From Propionibacteriaceae bacterium ZF39 (lineage in GTDB: Bacteria; Actinomycetota; Actinomycetes; Propionibacteriales; Propionibacteriaceae), in the NCBI GenBank assembly GCA_039565995.1, contig CP154795.1, forward strand, positions 3,596,001 through 3,660,000: a stretch of 64,000 bases of DNA, in the 5' to 3' direction. Below, piece by piece: positions 17,198 through 24,056 of the stretch (the stretch's first letter is position 1; every line of letters begins with the position of its first letter). Made by a program: the position numbers and the translations under genes. The notes below the pieces were generated by a model that searched no databases, was not told the DNA's origin, and saw only the letters and a program-made list of their open reading frames with translations.

Positions 17198-17387
17198 CCG
17201 ACTCGGCCTCGGCGGCCCGCTGACGCAGGCGGTCACGGACTTCATCCGGCGTGTAGGCCCGGCGCTCGCGTTCGTTGCGAGCGACGAGTACGCCGCCAGC
17301 GGCGACGCCCACCAACCCGGCGAGGCCGAGCCATTTGGCGAGTTGCCCAATCCAAGGGCGCTTGGTGCGGGCACGTTTTTTTGTCAC
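17154..17387 (-). CDS. Small single-pass membrane protein, 77 residues
   Basis: A basic N-terminus (KKRARTKRPW), one hydrophobic helix (about residues 14-38) and a charged, Arg/Glu-rich C-terminal tail with YTPDEVRDRLRQRAAEAE. This layout is common among small actinobacterial proteins of unknown function. The start is GTG at 17387, with TAGGGT six bases upstream. It runs antisense into the last 44 bases of the MerR gene. Confidence 0.65.
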   Translation of the reverse strand: MTKKRARTKRPWIGQLAKWLGLAGLVGVAAGGVLVARNERERRAYTPDEVRDRLRQRAAEAESVNSSHPAGAPAPGS

Positions 17388-17393
17388 AGCTCA

Positions 17394-17399
17394 ACCCTA
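17394..17399 (-). promoter_or_regulatory. -10 element for the 77-residue membrane protein
   Basis: TAGGGT (minus strand) followed by six bases and the GTG at 17387. Confidence 0.4.
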
Positions 17400-17490
17400 G
17401 GCTTCTGGTGACGGATAGCCCCGGCCACCTTCCCCGGCGGAAGTTTCCGGTTTGTGCAATGGGGGTCTGGAAAACGTGACGCAGGTCACC

Positions 17491-17496
17491 TAGAAT
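17491..17496 (+). promoter_or_regulatory. -10 element for leaderless HNH fusion gene
   Basis: TAGAAT, seven bases before the ATG at 17504, with TGGAAA at 17468-17473 as a plausible -35 element (17-base spacer). No Shine-Dalgarno sequence is present. Confidence 0.55.
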
Positions 17497-17503
17497 AGAT
17501 CAC

Positions 17504-19618
17504 ATGATCGATTTATGCGAGGTGGAAACCTCCGCTTCTTCCGATGTTCCCGAGCCGCCACCCTGGCTGCTCGAACAGTGGCGCGAACACGATGCCTGGT
17601 TCGCTGCCCAGGGCAATCCTGAGCCGCTGGACTCAGCCGAAGAGGAAGAAGATGCTGGCCAATGGGAGCCGGGCGAACTCGGCTGGGAGCCGGGCGAACT
17701 CGACGACTCCGAGATCGCTGCCTGGATGCACCGGCTCGCGTCGGCGCGCCTGCCCGGCACCGAGGGTGCGTTGATCGATCTGATCCGGGGCCTGGAAGAT
17801 CTCAAGTCCTGCGCCGCGGCGGTCCAGGCCCGGGCTGCGGTCGCGTTCGATGCCACCCGCTGTCAGGCCGAAGCTGACCGTGGGATCGCGGTTTCGGGCC
17901 GTGGGATCGGGGTCGGTGCTGAGATCGCCCTCGCCCGGCGTGAATCACCCTTTCGGGGCGGACGTCATCTCGGTCTGGCGAAAGCTCTGGTCAAGGAGTT
18001 GCCGCACACCCTGCAGGCGCTGGAGAACGGTGATCTGAACGAATGGCGGGCCAGCATCATCGCCAGGGAAACCGCCTGCCTCGGCGTGGAGGACCGCGGG
18101 ATCGTGGATCGCTGGTTCGGCGCTTATCTGCAGGATCATCCCTCGATCGGTGACACCCGCCTGGAAGCCGAAATCCGTCGCAAGGTCACCGAGATCGACC
18201 AAACTGCGGAGGTGCGGCGCCGTAGCAAAGCAGCCGGCGGACGCCGGGTCACCACCCGGCCCCTGCCCGATGACATGGTCCAGCTCACCGCGGTCCTGAA
18301 GTTGCAGGAAGGGGTCGCGCTGTATGCCACGCTGCTGAAAGCGGCCGAGGCCGCGATCGCCCAAGGAGACACCCGGGGCAAGGGCGTGATCATGGCCGAC
18401 CTGCTCGTCGAACGCATCACCGCCCGCCCTGCCGAGGCCCCGTGCGATATCGAGCTCATGGTCGTGATCAGTGACGAAGCCCTGTTCTCCGAGACCGAGG
18501 AACCGGCCCATGTGGATGGTTATGGCCCGGTCCCCGCAGCCTGGGTGCGGGACCTCATCGCCGACGCGGAGGACACCGATCAGCGGATCATGGTCCGGCG
18601 GCTGTTCCGCGACCCCGGACGCACCACCCGCATGGAAACCCACCGCCGGCAGATGTCACCGGCCATGAAGAAGCTCATCCGGATCCGTGACCACCGCTGC
18701 CGCATGCCCTGGTGCAACGCCCGCATCCGCCACACCGACCACGTCATCGACCATTCCAATGGCGGCGACACCTCGGTTCCCAATGGCCAGGGCCTGTGCG
18801 CAGCCTGCAACTACACCAAACAAGCCGAAGGCTGGACCTGCACCCCCAGCCAGGACCCCGACCACGGCCACATCGTCACCATCACAACACCCACCGGCCA
18901 CACCTACCGATCCCACCCAACCGGCAGGCCCGGGAGACCGGGACGCGTGGGCACGCTGACCCGGCAGACTGTGCCCATGCCGACACTCTCGCTCGACGAG
19001 GCCCTGCATGCGACTCGGACCGGGGACATCTGGATCTTCCGCGGCACCGCCCGTGCCGACCGGGCGATCCATGCCCTCACCAATGCACCGGTCAACCATG
19101 TCGGGATGACCGTCGCGATCGATGACCTCCCTCCCCTGATGTGGCATGCGGAGCTCGGCAAGACGCTCCAGGACGTCTGGACGGGTGGCAATCACCCGGG
19201 CGTACAACTCCACGATCTCGAGGCCGCCGTCAAGCGGTGGCAGAAGCTCTACAAGCAACAGGCCTGGCTCCGGCAGTTATCGCCGGACGTCGGCCGGGAA
19301 CAGGAAGACGCACTGCTCCGCGTGATCGCGCGCCTCGACGGGGTGTCGTTCCCGAGCACGGGCCGGCTCGCGTGGCGCTGGCTTCGAGGGCGCTCGACCC
19401 GGGCGAAGGCTCTGGTCGGCAAGCGGGCGGCGCCCGATCCGATGCGCCCGGCAGTGGCCTACTGCGCCGAAGTTGTCGCCCTCACTTTCGAGGAGATGGG
19501 GCTGCTGCCGGAGGAATACCCGGCGAACTGGTACGACCCGGGCAAGTTCTGGAGCGGTGACCATCTTCCGCTCGCCGATGGGTGGGAGCTGGGCCCGGAG
19601 ATCGCGGTCGGCACCTAG
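17504..19618 (+). CDS. DUF222/HNH endonuclease fused to a YiiX-like NlpC/P60-type domain
   Basis: A 704-residue protein. Residues about 60-330 are the helical DUF222 (13E12-type) region. An HNH domain lies near 390-435, with intact zinc cysteines (CRMPWC and LCAACN) and the histidine core TDHVIDHSNGG. A Gly/Pro/Arg-rich joint at about 465-490 follows. The last about 210 residues (from MPTLSLDEALHATRTGD) form a separate domain. GDIWIFRG, the NAPVNHVGM histidine strand and PAVAYCAEVVA with a cysteine suggest a permuted papain-like (YiiX/NlpC-P60) hydrolase. Stand-alone versions of the second domain normally begin where MPTLS begins. The frame is continuous, so this is a true fusion, or two genes merged by loss of a stop; an internal GTG/ATG at 18971/18977 could still start the second. 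Confidence 0.75.
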   Translation: MIDLCEVETSASSDVPEPPPWLLEQWREHDAWFAAQGNPEPLDSAEEEEDAGQWEPGELGWEPGELDDSEIAAWMHRLASARLPGTEGALIDLIRGLEDLKSCAAAVQARAAVAFDATRCQAEADRGIAVSGRGIGVGAEIALARRESPFRGGRHLGLAKALVKELPHTLQALENGDLNEWRASIIARETACLGVEDRGIVDRWFGAYLQDHPSIGDTRLEAEIRRKVTEIDQTAEVRRRSKAAGGRRVTTRPLPDDMVQLTAVLKLQEGVALYATLLKAAEAAIAQGDTRGKGVIMADLLVERITARPAEAPCDIELMVVISDEALFSETEEPAHVDGYGPVPAAWVRDLIADAEDTDQRIMVRRLFRDPGRTTRMETHRRQMSPAMKKLIRIRDHRCRMPWCNARIRHTDHVIDHSNGGDTSVPNGQGLCAACNYTKQAEGWTCTPSQDPDHGHIVTITTPTGHTYRSHPTGRPGRPGRVGTLTRQTVPMPTLSLDEALHATRTGDIWIFRGTARADRAIHALTNAPVNHVGMTVAIDDLPPLMWHAELGKTLQDVWTGGNHPGVQLHDLEAAVKRWQKLYKQQAWLRQLSPDVGREQEDALLRVIARLDGVSFPSTGRLAWRWLRGRSTRAKALVGKRAAPDPMRPAVAYCAEVVALTFEEMGLLPEEYPANWYDPGKFWSGDHLPLADGWELGPEIAVGT

Positions 19619-19631
19619 GTCGGCGACCCTG

Positions 19632-20708
19632 TCAGTGAATCCGGATCGGGATGCGCTTCGCGCCGAAATCGCCGGCCTCGGCAGCAAACCGGCCGGCCAG
19701 CGCCTCCCCGCAGTCGGGGCAACACCCATCAGCGGTGAGCCGATAGGTCAGGATCCGATACCAGTCCCGCACGATCAGCTCGGCCCCACACGCCGCACAA
19801 CTCGTGGTGTCGCCGGCACGATCGTGCACGTTGCCCGTATACACATGCCGCAAACCCGCATCGAGCGCGATCTCCCTTGCCCGCGTGAGCGTCGCCGGCG
19901 GTGTCGCCGGGACGTCCGGCATCCGGTGATCCGGATGGAAGGCCGAGAAGTGCACAGGCACATCGGGTCCCAGTTCCCGGACGATCCACTCGCTCTGCTG
20001 TTTCAGCTCGCCCGGATCGTCGTTGTGCCCCGGAATCAGCAGCGTCGTGATCTCGAACCAGACCTCGGTCTCGTGCCGCAGGTAGGTCAGGGTGTCGAGC
20101 ACGACCCCCAGCCGTCCGCCCGTGAGTTGGCGATAGAAGTCGTCGCGGAAGCCCTTGAGATCCACATTGGCCGCATCCATGTCGGTGAAGAAATCCTTGC
20201 GGGCCTCCCCCTGGAGATAGCCCGCCGTCACGGCTACGGTCTTCACCCCTGCCTCACGACAGGCCGCAGCGACATCCATCGCGTACTCGGCGAAGATCAC
20301 CGGATCGTTGTAGGTGAACGCGATGCTGTGACAGTTCCACGCCCGGACCGCCGCCACCAGGTCGGCCGGACTCGCCTCGTCGGCGAGCGCGTCCATCTGT
20401 CGCGCGGTCGAGATCTCGTGGTTCTGGCAGAACTTGCAGCCCAGGTTGCACCCGGCGGTCCCGAACGACAACACGCTCGTGCCGGGATAGAAATGGTTGA
20501 GCGGCTTCTTCTCGATCGGATCGATGCAGAATCCCGACGAGCGCCCATAGGTCGTCAGCACCAGGCCATCGCCCACCCGTTGCCGCACGAAACAGAAGCC
20601 ACGCTGCCCGTCGCGCAACCGGCATTCGCGCGGGCAGAGGTCGCATTGCAGGCGCCCGTCGGGCAGGGGGTGCCAATAGCGAGCGGGGTACGCCGAGTCG
20701 GCGGTCAC
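19632..20708 (-). CDS. amrS: AmmeMemoRadiSam system radical SAM enzyme
   Basis: A 358-residue radical SAM protein. An N-terminal cysteine-rich motif CDLCPRECRL is followed by the cluster motif CNLGCKFCQN, and YLQGEARKDFF and NVDLKGF lie in the barrel. A C-terminal zinc-ribbon-like pair (CAACG ... CCPDCG) is typical of AmrS. The start is GTG at 20708, overlapping the amrA stop as GTGA. It lies in one operon with the AMMECR1-like and Memo-like genes. The three are conserved together across archaea and bacteria; I do not know an established reaction. Confidence 0.92.
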   Translation of the reverse strand: MTADSAYPARYWHPLPDGRLQCDLCPRECRLRDGQRGFCFVRQRVGDGLVLTTYGRSSGFCIDPIEKKPLNHFYPGTSVLSFGTAGCNLGCKFCQNHEISTARQMDALADEASPADLVAAVRAWNCHSIAFTYNDPVIFAEYAMDVAAACREAGVKTVAVTAGYLQGEARKDFFTDMDAANVDLKGFRDDFYRQLTGGRLGVVLDTLTYLRHETEVWFEITTLLIPGHNDDPGELKQQSEWIVRELGPDVPVHFSAFHPDHRMPDVPATPPATLTRAREIALDAGLRHVYTGNVHDRAGDTTSCAACGAELIVRDWYRILTYRLTADGCCPDCGEALAGRFAAEAGDFGAKRIPIRIH

Positions 20709-21259
20709 GGCTCGGCCCACGCCGTCACGGTGTAGCGGAACACCCGCCAGTCGCGTCCCCAGGACTTGCGACCGAGCCCGGCCTTGGACTTGAGGTTCTG
20801 GAAGAAGACCTGCGGATCCGGCAACTGGTCCCAGACCTGGGGCAGGAAGGTCCCGCGATGGCTGCCGGCCTGGAGCAGGAGCCCGTCGACGCCCGGGCGC
20901 ACCTCCCGCAGCAGCTCGGCCTCACTGCTCCACGGCATTTCCTCCGGCGGAGAGAGCAACGACACCTCGAGGTCGATCCCGGCGTACTCCTCCCGGGTCA
21001 GCGGGCCGAACCGAGGATCCTCGAACGCCGCCGCGCGCGCGTTGCCCCGCACGTCATCACGAATCGACCGATACGCCTGCAGCGTCCCGATGCAGCCACG
21101 CAACCGACCCGCGAGGTGCAGCGTCACGAACGAAGCACCGGGCTCATCGAGCCAGGCGTCGACAGGCTCGGGCGACGATTCCACGGGCACGTCCAACGTC
21201 ACGGCAATCGCCTCCCGGGCCAGCGGCAGCAACACGGCGCCGGCATCCCCGGGCCACAT
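20705..21259 (-). CDS. amrA: AmmeMemoRadiSam system protein A (AMMECR1 domain)
   Basis: A 184-residue AMMECR1-domain protein. The family hallmark LRGCIGTL, with its conserved cysteine, lies near residue 54, followed by ARAAAFEDPRFGPL and the C-terminal FLPQVWDQLPDPQVFF. It is cytoplasmic, with no membrane segment. Its start overlaps the amrB stop by one base, and its stop overlaps the amrS start, so all three are co-translated. The equivalent human protein, AMMECR1, is linked to developmental disease, but the biochemical role is not established. Confidence 0.92.
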   Translation of the reverse strand: MWPGDAGAVLLPLAREAIAVTLDVPVESSPEPVDAWLDEPGASFVTLHLAGRLRGCIGTLQAYRSIRDDVRGNARAAAFEDPRFGPLTREEYAGIDLEVSLLSPPEEMPWSSEAELLREVRPGVDGLLLQAGSHRGTFLPQVWDQLPDPQVFFQNLKSKAGLGRKSWGRDWRVFRYTVTAWAEP

Positions 21260-22059
21260 CAGCCGACTCCGATCGAGGCATAGCCGACGACCCGGTCCTT
21301 GTCGCCGGCGGTGTCACCGGAGTTGCAGAGGTCGATCAGCTCGCTGGAGAGCCCGCGTCGCGCGGCCGACAGGAGCAAACCGTTGACCGGGTGAGCCCCG
21401 CACGCGCGACGCGGATCGATCGGTCCGTCGAACGCCAGCATGCGGTCGACGGTCTCGGCGTCCAACCGCTGCGCGTCGGAATAGGGGTGGTAGTGGGACA
21501 GGTCGGAGCTGAAGAGCAACAGGGTCTCCGGACCGCCCCAGGACCGTTCGACGACCGCCGACACCTCCGCTGCGCTCGCTCCGCCGACCACGAACGGCAC
21601 CAGCTCGAACTCCCCCAGCATCCGCTGTAGGAACGGCAACTGCACCTCAAGCGAGTGTTCCTGGGCATGGGCCTGATCGCTGACCTCGACCTGCCGAAGA
21701 CCAGTCGCATCGAACAACCCGATCGGGATATCGCCGAGCGGCGTGCGGAACACCGTCGCCTTCGGAAGCGCCAGCCCCCGCACCGGAGCCCGATGCGCCG
21801 GCCCGAACAGCACCACCCGCGAGATCGACCCGGCCACGGGCATCACCCGGGCGTACGCCCTGGCGGCAGTCGCTCCTGAAAAGACATAACCGGCGTGGGG
21901 CACGATCAGGGCCTTCGGTTGGCGTCCAGACGCCCCTTCGTCGCTCTTCAGCCGGCGTCGGGCGTCGGCCAGCAGGGCATCCACCTCCCGGGCCAGCTCG
22001 TCCGGATCTCCCGGATAGAACATTCCCGCAACCGCAGGCTTTCGGACGCCGCCACGCAT
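21259..22059 (-). CDS. amrB: AmmeMemoRadiSam system protein B (Memo family)
   Basis: A 266-residue Memo-family protein related to extradiol dioxygenases and MEMO1. The signature regions are VRKPAVAGMFYP at the start, IVPHAGYVFSGATAA with the metal-binding His, and AHAQEHSLEVQLPFLQ, LLFSSDLSHYHPY and ACGAHPVNGLL, which carry the other conserved histidines and the cysteine. The ATG at 22059 is preferred over an upstream GTG because GAGGTGA sits at good spacing. First gene of the amrB-amrA-amrS operon. MEMO1 binds metal; the enzymatic role of the bacterial set is unknown to me. Confidence 0.92.
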   Translation of the reverse strand: MRGGVRKPAVAGMFYPGDPDELAREVDALLADARRRLKSDEGASGRQPKALIVPHAGYVFSGATAARAYARVMPVAGSISRVVLFGPAHRAPVRGLALPKATVFRTPLGDIPIGLFDATGLRQVEVSDQAHAQEHSLEVQLPFLQRMLGEFELVPFVVGGASAAEVSAVVERSWGGPETLLLFSSDLSHYHPYSDAQRLDAETVDRMLAFDGPIDPRRACGAHPVNGLLLSAARRGLSSELIDLCNSGDTAGDKDRVVGYASIGVG

Positions 22060-22152
22060 GGCTCTCACCTCACACCGAGTCGGGGGCAGGGATGACCTTG
22101 CTCGAGCTCATGCCTTCCACCGTACGCGGCCGCGTCGACAGTTCCGAGGCCC

Positions 22153-23844
22153 TCAGTAGAGATAGGCCTCCGCGCGCATGTTCCGGGTGATCGAATAGCC
22201 GCCGCGGACGTCGTAGTTGTAGTGCTCGACGTTGACGGTCCCGTCCGGATTCACCCCGATGACCATGCCGACATGGCCGTAGCCACCGCCACGGCTCGTG
22301 CCCCACCAGGCGATCGAGCCGACCTGCGGCACGTTGCTCACGGTCCGGCCGCGGTCGATCCAGCCCTGGCGCCAGCCCCGGGCATTGCCGTCTCCGCCGC
22401 CGTTGATCTGGCCCCAGTTCATGCCCTTCTTCCAGGCCACGAAGTCGGTGCAGTTGCGGAACGCGAAACCGCGCGAGGAATAGCGAGCTCCGTTCTTGCA
22501 CCACGAGCTGCCGCAGGGGACGGCATCCGCATCGGGATACGAGGCGTTCGGCACGCCGATCCGGCCGGTGGCCAGGTCGAACGACACCTGCCCGGTCTGG
22601 AATGACTGCGTGATTACGCCCCCACTGGCCGGCGACTCGGCGTTGATCGGGTAGCCCAGGCTCCCGCGCTCATAACCCGTGCTCGCATAGTGCGCCAGCA
22701 TCGCGCCCCGCACCGGATGCGGGCCCGTGCCGGGTGACCAATAGATCAACCCACCCTGGAACCGCTGCGCGCACCCACCGTCCCGCAAACCGCAGAACTC
22801 GTTGCCGGTCGGATAGCCCAACGGGCCGCCCTCCCAACCCGAGCCCTCGTAGGCGAAGCGGATCGAGCCCAGGACCGCATGCGTTCCCACCGCCCCCTGC
22901 GAATAGACATATCCGCCGCTGAACCGCTGCCCGCAGCCGCCGTCACGGAGGCCACAGAAACGCCCGGACGTCGGATAGCCGAGGCGCCCGCGTTCAAAAT
23001 CCTCCGCCGCATAGCGCGTGTGGAAGGCACCGGTGATCGGGTGCGCGCCCGCACCCGGGCTCCACAGGATCAGGCCGCCCGCGAACCGCTGTCCGCAACC
23101 GCCGCCGGCGAGTCCGCAGAACTCGCCCGAGGTCGGGTACGCCAACGCGCCGGTTTCCCAGCCCTGCGCGGCGAAGGCCGTCCCGATGGCCCCGCGGATC
23201 GCATGCGCACCCGCGGCGCCCGACCAGAGCACCAGGCCACCGGTGAACCGCTGACCACAGCCACCGTCACGCAGGCCGCAGAACTCGCTCGACGTGGGGT
23301 AACCCAATCCACTGCGCTCCCAGCCCTGGCCGGCCCAGAGCCCGCGGATCGCACCGCGGATGAACTGGGCTCCCGTGGCGGATGTCCAATAGATCGAGCC
23401 GCCAGCGAAGTGCTGGAAGCAGCCGCCGCCCGTGAGGCCGCACACGATCGGCATCGTCGGCCGGCCGAGCCAGCCCCGCTCGCCGCCCTGACCCCGCCAC
23501 AGCGCCTGAATCGCATCATCCTGCGCCGCCCGTGGCGTCGCCACCTCCTCGGTGGGCGTCTCGGACGGCGTGGGCGTGGGCGTCGGGGTGACGCTCGGCG
23601 TCGGGGTCGTGCTCGGTGTCGGAGTCGCACTCGGCGTCGGAGTCGCACTCGGCGTCGGCGTACGCACCGGAGTCGCAGTCGGCGTGGGCGTCCCGGTTTC
23701 GGTCGGGACGGCATAGGGCACGAACCATTCCGGCGTCGGACTCGGCGTCGGGGTCGGCGCTGCGGAGGCGGACCCGGTGAACAGGGCCGATCCGAGCAGG
23801 ACCACGGTCAGACAGAGCATCAGCAGCCGGCGCAGCGTACCCAT
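22153..23844 (-). CDS. Secreted LGFP-repeat cell-wall protein with C-terminal CHAP domain
   Basis: A 563-residue exported protein. A signal peptide (about 1-28) precedes a Pro/Thr/Ser linker encoded by near-identical short repeats. Six LGFP-type repeats of about 49-52 residues follow. Several carry [11 protein letters not shown]-type and GGCGQRF segments with two cysteines each, suggesting a disulfide per repeat. The C-terminal 110 residues form a CHAP amidase/peptidase domain, with the catalytic Cys in [12 protein letters not shown], the His in [10 protein letters not shown] and a VEHYNY segment. LGFP repeats anchor proteins to actinobacterial walls; CHAP domains cut peptidoglycan. The start at 23844 follows TGAGGAAA. 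Inference: a wall-remodelling hydrolase. Confidence 0.9.
   Translation of the reverse strand: MGTLRRLLMLCLTVVLLGSALFTGSASAAPTPTPSPTPEWFVPYAVPTETGTPTPTATPVRTPTPSATPTPSATPTPSTTPTPSVTPTPTPTPSETPTEEVATPRAAQDDAIQALWRGQGGERGWLGRPTMPIVCGLTGGGCFQHFAGGSIYWTSATGAQFIRGAIRGLWAGQGWERSGLGYPTSSEFCGLRDGGCGQRFTGGLVLWSGAAGAHAIRGAIGTAFAAQGWETGALAYPTSGEFCGLAGGGCGQRFAGGLILWSPGAGAHPITGAFHTRYAAEDFERGRLGYPTSGRFCGLRDGGCGQRFSGGYVYSQGAVGTHAVLGSIRFAYEGSGWEGGPLGYPTGNEFCGLRDGGCAQRFQGGLIYWSPGTGPHPVRGAMLAHYASTGYERGSLGYPINAESPASGGVITQSFQTGQVSFDLATGRIGVPNASYPDADAVPCGSSWCKNGARYSSRGFAFRNCTDFVAWKKGMNWGQINGGGDGNARGWRQGWIDRGRTVSNVPQVGSIAWWGTSRGGGYGHVGMVIGVNPDGTVNVEHYNYDVRGGYSITRNMRAEAYLY
23608..23660. repeat. Short tandem repeats coding the Thr/Pro/Ser linker
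   Basis: Near-identical units of about 18 bases (GGAGTCGCACTCGGCGTC core) follow each other and encode repeated T-P-S-A-T-P residues in the wall protein. Such runs are prone to length change by slippage. Confidence 0.6.
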
Positions 23845-23949
23845 GGATTTCCTCAGGAGTGGACGACATTCCCCGGCATCCTCATTCACATCAGCAACGT
23901 CCACAACTCCGGGATTCACCAACCCCGTCCGTCACACCTGCAACTCACC

Positions 23950-23955
23950 ATTATG
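23950..23955 (-). promoter_or_regulatory. Possible -10 of the LGFP/CHAP gene
   Basis: CATAAT on the minus strand in an AT-rich patch about 100 bases before the ATG at 23844. This leaves a leader of about 100 bases in which I recognise no riboswitch. The -35 is not clear. Confidence 0.35.
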
Positions 23956-24024
23956 TGATTTCCTCAGAATCCCAAGCCAGAGCACGAACCGCCCGCCCCG
24001 CAGACGACCGGGCGTACCCCTCCA

Positions 24025-24045
24025 GACCGGGGTCAAGCCCCGGTC
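24025..24045 (-). terminator. Hairpin after the KaiC-like/PEP-binding gene
   Basis: A perfect eight-base stem, GACCGGGG with CCCCGGTC, and a five-base loop, starting 12 bases after the stop of the minus-strand gene. It has no T-tract, so termination strength is uncertain. Confidence 0.45.
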
Positions 24046-24056
24046 GAGGGTTCGGC

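Noticed and set aside
23845-23960. Known riboswitch in the leader of the LGFP/CHAP gene
   Set aside because: Wall-hydrolase genes in actinobacteria can carry c-di-AMP (ydaO) riboswitches, but I could not identify the conserved core elements in this leader of about 100 bases.
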